Positions 45,311 through 54,502 of a stretch of DNA of 64,000 nucleotides are shown here, one piece after another (within the stretch, counting starts at the first letter, position 1; every line of letters begins with the position of its first letter). The DNA lies in NCBI GenBank assembly GCA_051201675.1, contig CP179212.1, positions 744,001-808,000 on the forward strand, given 5' to 3'. The DNA comes from HTCC2207 sp002685195. Its GTDB lineage: Bacteria; Pseudomonadota; Gammaproteobacteria; Pseudomonadales; Porticoccaceae. Position numbers and translations under genes: made by a program. The notes beneath the pieces are model-generated. The model did no database searches. It was given only the letters and a program-made list of their open reading frames with translations, and was not told the origin of the DNA.

Positions 45311-46876
45311 ATGGTTTTAGGAACTGTCGATATAGGTGTTGCGGTACTTTATGCTATGACGATATTTTTCCTAGCTCAATGGGTCTCGAGAGAAACAGCT
45401 GGGCATACTAAAAACGCAAGTGATTATTTTTTGGCGGGTCGAAATTTGCCATGGTGGGCGATTGGAGGGTCATTGATTGCGGCTAACATTTCTGCTGAAC
45501 AGGTCATTGGGATGTCTGGATCGGCCTATGTTATGGGTTTTGCGATTGCGTCTTATGAGTGGATGGCTGCAATTACGCTTATCTTGGTAGGTAAATATTT
45601 CTTGCCTATTTTTCTTAAGCACGGCATTTACACCATGCCTCAGTATTTGGAGAAACGATATGATTCTCGAGTCCGAATTGTCATGGCTATATTTTGGTTA
45701 GGAGTGTATGTTTTAGTTAACTTGACATCAATCCTATGGTTGGGTGCTTTGGCGGTCAATAGTATTACGGGACTCGATATAACCGTAGCTCTTGTAGCTA
45801 TTGGTCTGTTTACTGCCGCGTACTCCCTTTATGGAGGTCTTAAAGCAGTTGCTCTAACAGACATCATTCAGGTAATCATGTTGGTTATCGGTGGTCTCAT
45901 GATTTCTTATATCACTCTGGATAAAATTTCGTTGGGTGGCGGTGTTGCCGCTGGTCTGACGGAATTAATGAGTCAAGCGCCTGATAAATTCGACATGATT
46001 TTATCGAAAGAAAATCCCAATTATATTAATCTACCTGGAATTTCTGTGCTTGTAGGAGGTATGTGGGTAATGAACTTATCCTACTGGGGTTTTAACCAAT
46101 ATATAATCCAACGCGCTTTAGCAGCAAAAAGTGTTAAAGAGGCACAGAAAGGAATTGTTTTTGCAGCTTTTTTAAAATTGTTAATGCCATTAATTGTGGT
46201 GTTACCTGGTGTCGCTGCAGTATTACTTTTACCTGACTTAGCAGCCTCAGATCAGGCTTATCCTTCGCTGATTCATCTACTTCCAGTAGGGATAAAAGGA
46301 GTTGTTTTTGCAGCATTAATTGCTGCGATAGTGTCGTCACTAGCATCAATGACAAATAGTATTTCGACACTTTTTACTATGGATTTGTTTCTTTATTTCA
46401 CCAAGAGTGAGCAGTCACAAGAAAGGCTAGTGACAATTGGACGGGTGGTTGGCTTAATGTCTTTAATATTTGCAATGCTTGTCGCAAAGCCGTTGCTTGG
46501 TGGATTTGACCAGGCTTTTCAGTACATCCAAGAATTTACAGGATTTTTTACTCCAGGAATCGTTGTAATATTCCTTTTAGGCATGTTCTGGGATAAAACG
46601 ACCGCGAATGGTGCCCTTTATGCCGCAGTTGGCTCGTCAATCTTGTCGGTGCTATTTAAAATACTTTGGCCTGATTTGCCATTTATAGACCGAGTAGGGT
46701 TAGTATTCGTTTTGTGCGCTCTGATAGCAATTATTACCTCGATTTTGGGCTCGACTCAAAAGTCTCAGTCGGTGGTTGATGTTGAAGATGTTGATTTTTC
46801 AACATCCTTTACATTTAACGTAGGTGGGTTTGCGATTAGCCTTGTGTTAGCTGGATTTTATATTTCTTGGTGGTAG
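45311..46876 (+). CDS. Sodium:solute symporter (SSS/SGLT family)
   Basis: A 521-residue inner-membrane carrier with about thirteen helices. SSS hallmarks are DYFLAGRNLPWWAIGGSLIA, the block GMSGSAYVMGFAIASYEW, YSLYGGLKAVALTDIIQV and AALIAAIVSSLASMTNSIST. It would bring a sugar, probably galactose or a monomer released by the beta-galactosidase, into the cytoplasm with Na+. The gap of 91 bases from lacZ has an AGGA ribosome site and no terminator, so co-transcription is likely. Confidence 0.9.
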   Translation: MVLGTVDIGVAVLYAMTIFFLAQWVSRETAGHTKNASDYFLAGRNLPWWAIGGSLIAANISAEQVIGMSGSAYVMGFAIASYEWMAAITLILVGKYFLPIFLKHGIYTMPQYLEKRYDSRVRIVMAIFWLGVYVLVNLTSILWLGALAVNSITGLDITVALVAIGLFTAAYSLYGGLKAVALTDIIQVIMLVIGGLMISYITLDKISLGGGVAAGLTELMSQAPDKFDMILSKENPNYINLPGISVLVGGMWVMNLSYWGFNQYIIQRALAAKSVKEAQKGIVFAAFLKLLMPLIVVLPGVAAVLLLPDLAASDQAYPSLIHLLPVGIKGVVFAALIAAIVSSLASMTNSISTLFTMDLFLYFTKSEQSQERLVTIGRVVGLMSLIFAMLVAKPLLGGFDQAFQYIQEFTGFFTPGIVVIFLLGMFWDKTTANGALYAAVGSSILSVLFKILWPDLPFIDRVGLVFVLCALIAIITSILGSTQKSQSVVDVEDVDFSTSFTFNVGGFAISLVLAGFYISWW

Positions 46877-46963
46877 ATCAGCGGTCTATGTGTGCGTTAG
46901 TCGCCGGGATGCTAGTTATCTATCGCCGTTGTAATCAGAGAGAAGCATCTAAAGGTATGTGAG

Positions 46964-47890
46964 TTGAATATGACTGGTTTAATAGCTACATCAGTTGTGC
47001 GTGGGAGTCAGCAGGGCGACAGTCATGGTGGTGTGTTTCTTATTGATCTGAAAGATCAGAAAGTTGAACAAAAACTAGATTGGAATACTATGGCGATAGA
47101 TTGGCGCGGACGGGGTGCGGATCGTGGTTTGAGAGGTATCGCCATCCATAATGAGACCTTGTTTATCGCTGCGAGCGATGAATTGTATGCCTATAATCCT
47201 GATTTTAGTTTCAAAAGATCCTGGAGGAATCAGTACCTTAAGCACTGTCATGAGATTGTTGTTTATCAAAATCAGATCTTCCTGACTTCGACCGGTTTTG
47301 ATTCAATTTTGGTATTTGACATAGAAAAAGAAAAATTTCACTGGGGCCTTTATGTTGAGACTGAGGGTTATCAGTTTACTGGTAGTGCATTTGATCCAGG
47401 TAATGATGACGGTCCGTTGATGCTGAACAAATTGCACATCAATTCGGTCACCGCAAATGACAATGGCCTTTATTTTGCAGGGCTCAAAACAGGCGGATTA
47501 CTTCATTTTAATGGAAAACGGGTGAATATGAGTGCAACCTTACCACCTGGCACGCATAACGCTCAACCGTATCAAAATGGCGTATTGTTTAATGACACGA
47601 ACGCTAACATGGTGCGATATGCAAGTCGGGATGCTGCTGAGGACAGGGCTTTTAGAGTTCCCTCACTTCCAGATCGCCATATTACTGGACAAAATCTTGA
47701 TGACAGTTCCATCGCCAGAGCATCGTTTGGTAGAGGGCTTTGTATTGTTAAAGAGGGATTGATCGCCACAGGGTCCTCGCCTTCAACTGTCGCTCTACAC
47801 GATTTAAAGAGTAGAGAAACGGTTTTACAGGTCACACTGTCCACAGACATCCGTAACGCTATTCATGGCTTGGAAGTTTGGAATTTTTAG
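46964..47890 (+). CDS. Soluble beta-propeller-like protein (DUF4915/TIGR03032-like)
   Basis: A 308-residue cytoplasmic protein with repeated strand blocks (GGVFLIDL, LFIAASDELYAYN, QIFLTSTGFDSILVFDI, GLYFAGLKTGGLLHF, GLIATGSSPSTVALHD) typical of a propeller. It resembles DUF4915/TIGR03032 proteins from memory, but I am not sure of the family. The start is TTG at 46964 (AAAGG 8 bases before) or ATG at 46970. It ends 5 bases from the convergent TPR-sulfotransferase; a functional link to it is possible. Confidence 0.6.
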   Translation: MNMTGLIATSVVRGSQQGDSHGGVFLIDLKDQKVEQKLDWNTMAIDWRGRGADRGLRGIAIHNETLFIAASDELYAYNPDFSFKRSWRNQYLKHCHEIVVYQNQIFLTSTGFDSILVFDIEKEKFHWGLYVETEGYQFTGSAFDPGNDDGPLMLNKLHINSVTANDNGLYFAGLKTGGLLHFNGKRVNMSATLPPGTHNAQPYQNGVLFNDTNANMVRYASRDAAEDRAFRVPSLPDRHITGQNLDDSSIARASFGRGLCIVKEGLIATGSSPSTVALHDLKSRETVLQVTLSTDIRNAIHGLEVWNF

Positions 47891-47895
47891 GGTGA

Positions 47896-49914
47896 TTAAC
47901 CACTAATATCTCGAATAGACTGAGGGAGATCTTTAACTACATTCTCTAACTGTTGTTGCCAGTCTTCAATATATCCAGCATAATTTTTCCAGAGGCCAAG
48001 GGCTGAAGTATACACAGGTTGCCTAACCTGTTCTGAACTAGCGGTTTTTACTGCGCGTTTTGTTTCCCAGTAACGTATACATTGCTCCTCAAACTCTAAC
48101 CCACAAAATTGTAAAACTCGTCGTACTTGAGACTCTAGATCGGTGACGGTGTCTTCATAGTGTACATCCAGAATCTCTCCTGGAAGGACAGAGTGCCAAT
48201 GCTGCATAATATCTACATAGTCACAGTAGAACTGAGCTAGCTCAAATTTGTCGTAAGTAAAATTCTGGCCTTTAGCAAACAACTGCTTGTAAGCCCCGAG
48301 ACAACTATCCAACGGGTGACGTCTAGTATTAATGATTTTTGCATTAGGCAAAATCATTTTTATCCAGCCTACATGGGCAAAATTATTAGGCATTTTATCA
48401 ATAAAGAAAGGCGTGCCAGATGCTCTGTGCCGATCTACCTGTTGAAGGTATTCTTGACCATATGCTTTGAAATCGCGAGGGGTTAGAGTACTCAGTGTCT
48501 TTGGATAAGTAAGCCCATCTTGACGATATTTTCCTGTACTCAACGCAATATCACCAAGATTGGGCAATTCTGATGTACCTTCAACCAAACTATGGCTTGC
48601 CAGAATTTGCTCTATTAGCGTAGAGCCAGATCTGGGTAACCCAACAACAAAAATAGGATCAGGTTTCTCGCATCCAACCCCTTTGTGATGGTTTAAAAAC
48701 TCTGCGCTGAAAACACTTTTAATAGAGTCTAGCTGCACTTGATTAGCTACAGGGTCATAAGTAACTTTGCTGCGCTGAGTTTCATTACCAAGATTGTAGT
48801 AGTGCCAAGCAAGATCGTATTCTTTTCGATCCTCATAAGCCTTACCTAAGGAGAAAAGGAAATGTGTGCGTGCGGAGTCAGTTAAATCCTCTGAATCGAG
48901 TTGTGTCTCCATAGCTTTTACTTCAGAAGATTTGAAGTTAAAAATCTTTAGATTTGCCATGCTCCAATAGCTTTCACCTAAACTTGGCCTGTACTCTATG
49001 GATTTTCGGTAGGCGCGTAATGCTGCTTTTTGGTTGCCCACTGTTTTTAGGGAGTGGGCATAGGCCATATGAACATTAGGTGATTCATCCTTAATTGAGA
49101 GAGATTTTTTATAGGCACCAAGAGCAGATTCAACTTGTCCAGATAGCGAGAATGCTCTTCCTAAACCGGCCCAGGCTTTGTAATCATTTGGCTTAAGTTT
49201 AATAATCTTTTTATAAATTGTTATTGCATCTAACCATTTGCCACAATCAATTAGAACTCTACCAAGGCTACTTAGCGCTTGAGAGAAATCTGGTGCTATG
49301 TCAGTAGCTTTTCGTAATAGCGCTTCGGCGTCATTAAGTTTTTTGTTTTCTCCGTGATAGACCAATGCTAAGAAGTGCATAGCATCAACATTATCGGCAT
49401 TTCTCTTTAAGGCCTTCTTGAGTACTGCTTCAGCCTCCTCAATTCTATTGGAGCGCCAGTGTTCAGCTCCTGCGGCAACTAAAGCAGCATCTTTATCTCG
49501 ATCAAGATAATTTTCAAATGCTTCATCGACTTCATCTGTTTTGCCAGACGCAGATAAAGATTGAGCAAGTTTTTTATGAGCACTTGTTAGTCTCGGGTCT
49601 AATTGGATGGCTTTGCGGAATGAATCACTCGCACCTTTATAATCGCTGCTTAACGCTTGGATGCTTCCTAAATCTTCATGGAGGCCAGCGAAGTCTGGAG
49701 TAAGTTTCAAAGCGAATTCTATTTGTTGTTTTGCCTCGTGCAGATTACCAAGTTTGATAAAAGCATGAGCTAAGAGTTGTATATGGGCTCCACTTGATGG
49801 GCTAGTGGCTAAGAAATTTTGACAAATTCGTCGGGTTTTATCAGGACTGCCATTTCTAAGATGATTGATTGCGTCAGCAAGATCTTTTTGTGTATCCGAA
49901 TCAGCGGTAGTCAT
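47896..49914 (-). CDS. TPR-repeat sulfotransferase (copy A)
   Basis: A 672-residue cytoplasmic two-domain protein. About ten tetratricopeptide repeats occupy residues 1-330 (for example NVDAMHFLALVYHGENKKLN and YKAWAGLGRAFSLSGQVESA). A PAPS-dependent sulfotransferase domain follows: the 5'-phosphosulfate loop GLPRSGST at 425-432, then KMPNNFAHVGWIKMILPNAK and the 3'-phosphate motif NTRRHPLDSC. It would move sulfate from PAPS to a peptide, sugar or lipid hydroxyl. TPRs suggest a protein substrate. Copy B (60199-62229) lies beside another TonB receptor. Confidence 0.88.
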   Translation of the reverse strand: MTTADSDTQKDLADAINHLRNGSPDKTRRICQNFLATSPSSGAHIQLLAHAFIKLGNLHEAKQQIEFALKLTPDFAGLHEDLGSIQALSSDYKGASDSFRKAIQLDPRLTSAHKKLAQSLSASGKTDEVDEAFENYLDRDKDAALVAAGAEHWRSNRIEEAEAVLKKALKRNADNVDAMHFLALVYHGENKKLNDAEALLRKATDIAPDFSQALSSLGRVLIDCGKWLDAITIYKKIIKLKPNDYKAWAGLGRAFSLSGQVESALGAYKKSLSIKDESPNVHMAYAHSLKTVGNQKAALRAYRKSIEYRPSLGESYWSMANLKIFNFKSSEVKAMETQLDSEDLTDSARTHFLFSLGKAYEDRKEYDLAWHYYNLGNETQRSKVTYDPVANQVQLDSIKSVFSAEFLNHHKGVGCEKPDPIFVVGLPRSGSTLIEQILASHSLVEGTSELPNLGDIALSTGKYRQDGLTYPKTLSTLTPRDFKAYGQEYLQQVDRHRASGTPFFIDKMPNNFAHVGWIKMILPNAKIINTRRHPLDSCLGAYKQLFAKGQNFTYDKFELAQFYCDYVDIMQHWHSVLPGEILDVHYEDTVTDLESQVRRVLQFCGLEFEEQCIRYWETKRAVKTASSEQVRQPVYTSALGLWKNYAGYIEDWQQQLENVVKDLPQSIRDISG

Positions 49915-50261
49915 TAAGTTCCGTGCCTTTTGTTTGGTCCTAAATCATCAAGAAGGAAAGTTGATGTTGACATGGTTTAAAAAGCAAAACCTCGCATGTA
50001 AAAACGCAGGACAAAAATACTGGTGACACGTCGCGAAGTGTCATCTTATTCTATAACATGAAGTATAATCAATAGGAGAAAAAGTCGAGAATGTTCAACG
50101 ATTTTAGCTTGCGAGGCGCAGTTACTTGCGTGAAGGTAATTGTTGAGCGATACGGTCTGCATACTTGATTTTTATTCATCTATCAATTTTACTAGCGTGG
50201 GTATTAAGTAGTTTTAGTCAGTTGTGAGTATCATATTCCTCTCATCGTATTGGATGAATTT
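49915..50261. promoter_or_regulatory. Divergent promoter region with a 20-bp near-perfect palindrome
   Basis: TGACACGTCGCGAAGTGTCA at 50024-50043 is a 20-bp dyad with a single mismatched pair and an inner TCGCGA. It lies 110 bases before the sulfotransferase and 218 before the LysR gene, and may be an operator for either. No gene is seen in the rest of the gap. Confidence 0.5.
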
Positions 50262-51179
50262 ATGCGTTCAAAAATAACATTACCCTCTTTAAAGTCGCTT
50301 GTAACCTTCGAGGCGGTAGCTCGAAATTTGAGTTTTAAGGCCGCGGCTCAGGAGCTACATGTTAGTCAATCAGCGGTCAGTCATCAGATTAGAAATCTTG
50401 AGAGTTTCTTAGGTACCAAACTTTTTATTCGTAAGTCTCGGAGTGTTGAGCTAACGCCTCAGGGAAAGAATTATTTTCCGAGAATAAAGTATGCATTTAA
50501 TTCTATTTCAGAGGCTACTAATGAGATTATGGGCGAGTTTTCTAATAGTGTCTTGACGGTGCAACTATACTCGACTTTTGCGATTCGATGGATGATTCCG
50601 AGACTGCCGGAGTTTAAAAGAGTACATCCAGATATACATATTCGTCTTCATACATCGCAAGAAAATGTTGATTTTGATCATCAGGATATTGACGTCGCTA
50701 TCATGATAGGTAAGCCCAATAATTCAGGGTTGCATTATGATCATTTGTTTGGCGGTGAGCTGTTCCCTGTTTGCAGCCCTAAATATATTGAAATGACTGG
50801 GGCTATTGGTGATCCAGAAGATCTTGATAAGCACACCATTTTGCAGGTCTATCCTTCTAAAAATGATTGGATAGTTTGGTTGTCCTCAAATGGATTGTCT
50901 AATGTTGAGCTGGATTATGGTTTAGATTTTGATAGCTATGAGGCATCCTTGATAACAGCAGGACAGGGTATGGGTATTGCAATGGGTCAGCAGCCTTATG
51001 TAAATGAAGATATTCAATCAGGTGTGCTGGTTGAAATATTTCCTAATTTAAGGGTCAAGAACCCCGATAGCTGGTATTTAGCTTGCTTAAAACAGAAGAG
51101 TGAGGACTATAAAGTCAAAGTATTTAGGGGATGGTTAATGTCAGAGATCCACAATGATAATAACCATAATCTAGAATAG
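50262..51179 (+). CDS. LysR-type regulator (GcvA-like)
   Basis: A 305-residue regulator. The helix-turn-helix is LSFKAAAQELHVSQSAVSHQ at about residues 25-45, followed by IRNLESFLGTKLFIRKSR, and a periplasmic-binding-type effector domain (residues about 90-295). PSLKSLVTFEAVARNLSFK and the long RWMIPRLPEFKRVHPDI block place it with the GcvA branch. The ATG at 50262 has GGATG 5 bases upstream; a TTG at 50250 is less likely. It lies divergent from the sulfotransferase and 80 bases before the CocE gene, either of which could be its target. Confidence 0.85.
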   Translation: MRSKITLPSLKSLVTFEAVARNLSFKAAAQELHVSQSAVSHQIRNLESFLGTKLFIRKSRSVELTPQGKNYFPRIKYAFNSISEATNEIMGEFSNSVLTVQLYSTFAIRWMIPRLPEFKRVHPDIHIRLHTSQENVDFDHQDIDVAIMIGKPNNSGLHYDHLFGGELFPVCSPKYIEMTGAIGDPEDLDKHTILQVYPSKNDWIVWLSSNGLSNVELDYGLDFDSYEASLITAGQGMGIAMGQQPYVNEDIQSGVLVEIFPNLRVKNPDSWYLACLKQKSEDYKVKVFRGWLMSEIHNDNNHNLE

Positions 51180-51259
51180 TGTAATTAGTGATGGTGTTGC
51201 AGTTGCTTTTGTTTGTTATGTTTATAAAGGAAATTCCTGCGAGATGATTGAGGATTGTA

Positions 51260-53140
51260 ATGATGTTAGCTGACGCCAAATTGAGCTTATTGTCAAAAGC
51301 GGTGATCATAGTAATTAGTGGACTAATTTCATTTTTAAGTCCTCATTGCTTTGGTGCTGCATTAAAAAGTCAAATGGTACAGATGCGTGATGGCATCCAT
51401 CTGTCAACAGATGTCTACTTTAATGGCGAAATTGATAAGGCAAGGCCTACTATTCTTATCAGAACGGTATATGACAAAACACATGCATTTAATTGGAACC
51501 CAGTATGGCAAGAATTAGTAGATCAGGATTATGCCATTGTCATTCAAGACATCAGGGGTAGGTTTGAGTCTGAGGGAAGTTACCAAATAGCACGAGGAAG
51601 GAGAGAAGATGGCTCTGATACTCTTGATTGGATTGTTGATCAATCATGGTCAAATGGAAGAATAGGGTTGGGAGGATGTTCGTATTTAGGAGAGGCGCAA
51701 GTGGTTTTGGAAGCTACCAATCATTCTGCTCTTGTAGTGGGTCACCCGCAGTCTGCTGCATCTGGCTATTATAGAGCCGGGCGCGCATGGCAGTCATTCA
51801 GTGGAGGTGCTTTTGAGTTAGGGCAGACAGCGGGATGGTTCGCAGGTGAGGGAACTAAAGTGTTCTATGGACCTAATTTAACTGGCAACGCTCGAAGTGA
51901 ATGGTTTAACAGTCTAAGTGCCCGAGCCTATAAAATGCGTCCAGACTTCGATTTCAGTCAATACCTGAGTAATATAAAAACATTACCAACGATTAGTCTT
52001 TTGGATCGAAGTAATGCTACTCCAAATGACTTTGATTTATGGAGAGATAATAGCCCAGATGGGGAATATTTTCGGTCGATGGACCTAGTTAAAGAGGATG
52101 ATCGTGTTTCTATCCCTAATCTATTTTTTGACACGTGGTATGACTACGGAGCTAGGGAAACTCTTTTGATGGCTGAGCAATTCCGGGATACAGCAAAAAC
52201 ACGCATAGGTCAGAAAAATCAGTATGTAGTGATTGGCCCTGGGACACACTGTAACTTTCCCCAGGTAGAGGCGGACAAGTCTGTTGGAGATCGTCCTTTA
52301 AATAATGTTGCATTTGATTATGAAAAATTACAGATAGATTGGTACAACAAATGGCTTAAAAATGAGGACAACGGAGTCGCTGACAGACCTTTCCTTACCT
52401 ATTACATAATGGGTGAGGATAGATGGCGTACCAGTGACCAGTGGCCTATAAAGGGCACTGAATATGTTCGTTGGTACATCGATCACCTTTCCAAGGCTAA
52501 TTCTTTGAGTGGTGATGGGTTATTGAGGTTAACGAAACCCTTGGAGCTTAAAGAAGATAGTTTTGTGTATGATCCATATGACCCGGTGCCTTCACTAGGA
52601 GGCCACACATGCTGTACTGGCACAGAAACAGAAGCCGGCGGCTATGATCAAACCGCTATTGAAAATCGTAAGGATGTCTTGATCTATACCTCCTCTTCAT
52701 TAGAGGAAGGAGTCGAAGTGACAGGATTGCTTAAAGCAAGGCTATTTGTAACTTCGTCCGCTAAGGATACCGACTTTACAGTAAAGCTTGTAGACGTATA
52801 CCCCAATGGGAAAGCATTTAATGTTCAGGAAGGTGTTGTCAGAATGCGTTACCACAAATCTTTACGTAAAGAATCTTTGATTATTCCAGGCAAGATATAT
52901 GAGATAGAGGTCGACCTTAATGCAACAAGCAATTACTTTGCGGAGGGACACAAGATTAGGGTTGAGATTAGCAGCTCAAATTTCCCTCGTATTGAAAGAA
53001 ATTTAAACACAGGTGAATCTAACTATTTAGGAACAACCTTCGTCAAAGCAACTAATAAAGTTCTCATAGGCGGCGAATACGCATCATATTTAGAGCTCCC
53101 GATTGTTCGACGCGATAAAGAAGCGTTGGATGCACTTTAA
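51260..53140 (+). CDS. CocE/NonD-family secreted acyl-hydrolase (X-Pro dipeptidyl peptidase fold)
   Basis: A 626-residue alpha/beta hydrolase. The ATG at 51260 has GAGG 6 bases upstream and starts a signal peptide ending near CFGAA. MVQMRDGIHLSTDVYF and IQDIRGRFESEGSY are family blocks. The nucleophile is Ser141 in GGCSYLG, the Asp is in FDTWYDYG and the His in GPGTHCNFPQV. A jelly-roll C-domain (residues about 430-610) with VDVYPNGKAFNVQEG and GHKIRVEISSSNFPR follows. Known relatives hydrolyse esters, glutaryl-amides or X-Pro peptides. It stands next to the LysR regulator at the island end. Confidence 0.88.
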   Translation: MMLADAKLSLLSKAVIIVISGLISFLSPHCFGAALKSQMVQMRDGIHLSTDVYFNGEIDKARPTILIRTVYDKTHAFNWNPVWQELVDQDYAIVIQDIRGRFESEGSYQIARGRREDGSDTLDWIVDQSWSNGRIGLGGCSYLGEAQVVLEATNHSALVVGHPQSAASGYYRAGRAWQSFSGGAFELGQTAGWFAGEGTKVFYGPNLTGNARSEWFNSLSARAYKMRPDFDFSQYLSNIKTLPTISLLDRSNATPNDFDLWRDNSPDGEYFRSMDLVKEDDRVSIPNLFFDTWYDYGARETLLMAEQFRDTAKTRIGQKNQYVVIGPGTHCNFPQVEADKSVGDRPLNNVAFDYEKLQIDWYNKWLKNEDNGVADRPFLTYYIMGEDRWRTSDQWPIKGTEYVRWYIDHLSKANSLSGDGLLRLTKPLELKEDSFVYDPYDPVPSLGGHTCCTGTETEAGGYDQTAIENRKDVLIYTSSSLEEGVEVTGLLKARLFVTSSAKDTDFTVKLVDVYPNGKAFNVQEGVVRMRYHKSLRKESLIIPGKIYEIEVDLNATSNYFAEGHKIRVEISSSNFPRIERNLNTGESNYLGTTFVKATNKVLIGGEYASYLELPIVRRDKEALDAL

Positions 53141-53249
53141 TAAAGATTTATACAATACTGTTAGTTTGGTCTGACGTCTTCGTAGCTTTGAGTTGAACCA
53201 ATCTAACGTACGTTTGAGCAAGTCCACTATGTAACTAGGAGTCAGCAGT

Positions 53250-53484
53250 AGGATTCTTTCTTTAATTGCTCCAGCGCCTGGCAAGATCGGAGACCTCACT
53301 TCTCCATTGAAGTCACTGCTTTTTACGCACCGCACCTAGTCAACCCGATCCGGCTTGCCCAGGACAGCCCATACTTCCTCTGCTGAAAAATGAAGACTGT
53401 GATTAAACTTGATAGTGATAATGAGTACCTTCTGATGTTTCGAAAAAAACCTGGTTTTAAAAAGCCCTTGACTGCAATAAAAGT
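53250..53484 (-). pseudogene. Broken copy of the SRPBCC gene (imperfect direct repeat of 38878-39113)
   Basis: Read on the minus strand, this stretch repeats the 5' half and upstream DNA of the SRPBCC gene. By eye I count about 16 mismatches in 172 aligned bases. The C-terminal half is missing. An in-frame TAG replaces the Trp codon of VDWVPGV, and the remainder diverges after ERILLL. The ATT ATC ACT segment around the proposed start is kept. The orientation is the same as in the intact gene, 14.4 kb away. Confidence 0.85.
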
Positions 53485-53518
53485 CTTAACCTACGAGTCT
53501 CTACTTTGAAGATCGCAT

Positions 53519-53995
53519 CTAGCGCCTGACGTCCAAGTAGTTCATTACAAGCAAAGTGACGGTTAGGATCCGCATACCGAAACTGATTGAAGATTGTATT
53601 GTGAACGAACCCCATCCCGACGTTAAATATTGTCCGGCATCAGACCAAAAAAGGGCTACCCCTACGACGACTCCTAACATCGATGCCGATCTTAAATATC
53701 GATTTGTAAAAAATGCATAGAGATATATGCTCAAGAAGAAAGATGCTATTAGCAACCTTGTATAAGCGATATCAGCAAGATTTACGGAATCATCAAGAAA
53801 TGGAAATGCCGCTTTTAGATAATCTTCAGGTAAAGCGATCATAGCGGTGGCGCGAACTAAAAGTATTATAATTAAGGCAGTGTTACGTAGCAGAATTCTC
53901 CTTCTTAGCCTTTGCCAGCGCGCTACTGGAACTTCCTGGTGCCCCTGAATAGCATCCAGAGCATCGGATTCTTCCTCAGATATTAGATTAGTCAT
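53519..53995 (-). CDS. Small hypothetical membrane protein
   Basis: A 158-residue protein that I do not recognise. The first 45 residues are soluble and acidic (MTNLISEEESDALDAIQGHQ), followed by a basic patch (RWQRLRRRIL) and four hydrophobic segments. An in-frame ATG at 54070 would add 25 residues of unlikely composition, so I prefer 53995. It stands alone between the SRPBCC remnant and the tRNA operon. Confidence 0.55.
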   Translation of the reverse strand: MTNLISEEESDALDAIQGHQEVPVARWQRLRRRILLRNTALIIILLVRATAMIALPEDYLKAAFPFLDDSVNLADIAYTRLLIASFFLSIYLYAFFTNRYLRSASMLGVVVGVALFWSDAGQYLTSGWGSFTIQSSISFGMRILTVTLLVMNYLDVRR

Positions 53996-54273
53996 AATGC
54001 CATTCTTCGCATAGTTTTTACATGCATGTGTTGTCGTTGTTAAACTACTGAAACGCCTTTCTACTGTCAACTGAATCTAGTAGAACTTTTTTTAAACATT
54101 ACTCGATAACAGTCAATATAATTGTAAATGGATCTTTAGTGTTGCTATGTTATGAAATTCATACCCAGTTAGTTGTCGGCTCTTATGATCTCTAAGACTT
54201 TTTTAATCAGCTGATTTGATAAGAGCAGAGGCCGCATGCGAGTATGAAGCAAAGATATAAAACGATTTGGCCC

Positions 54274-54306
54274 AAAAAAAACCCCACAAATCCAAGATAA
54301 GTGGGG
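54274..54306 (-). terminator. Rho-independent terminator of the tRNA operon
   Basis: CCCCAC/GTGGGG stem with a 13-base loop, followed on the minus strand by eight T (54281-54274). It lies 7 bases beyond tRNA-Asp. Confidence 0.85.
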
Positions 54307-54313
54307 ATAATAA

Positions 54314-54390
54314 TGGCGGACCGGACGGGACTCGAACCCGCGACCTCCGGCGTGACAGGCCGGCATTCTAACCAGCTGAACTACCGGTCC
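54314..54390 (-). tRNA. tRNA-Asp (GTC)
   Basis: 77 bases including an encoded CCA. The acceptor stem GGACCGG/CCGGTCC is fully paired. The D-loop (AGTTCAGCTGGTTAGA), anticodon loop CTGTCAC with GTC at 54356-54354, and T-loop GGTTCGAGTCC are all canonical. Confidence 0.97.
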
Positions 54391-54409
54391 GTGAAAGCAT
54401 TTTCTCTAA

Positions 54410-54485
54410 TGGTGGGTGGTACAGGGATTGAACCTGTGACCCTCGCCTTGTAAGGGCGATGCTCTACCAGCTGAGCTAACCACCC
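54410..54485 (-). tRNA. tRNA-Val (TAC)
   Basis: 76 bases including CCA. Acceptor GGGTGGT/ACCACCC, D-arm TAGCTCAGCTGGTAGAGCA, anticodon loop CTTACAA, T-loop GGTTCAATCCC. It is first in a two-tRNA transcript with tRNA-Asp (19-base spacer). Confidence 0.97.
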
Positions 54486-54502
54486 CCTCAGAGAGAGCAG
54501 GC

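Noticed and set aside
53090..53335. 81-residue open frame on the minus strand read as a gene
   Set aside because: It overlaps the 3' end of the CocE gene and is only the decayed reading of the SRPBCC copy, with the upstream part cut by an in-frame TAG.
54169..54366. 65-residue open frame over the tRNA-Asp gene
   Set aside because: It runs through the tRNA-Asp and its terminator; the RNA features explain the sequence.
54314..54485. tRNA pair as integration site of the 39-53 kb island
   Set aside because: No integrase and no partial tRNA 3' end repeat was found at the island edge; only proximity is seen.
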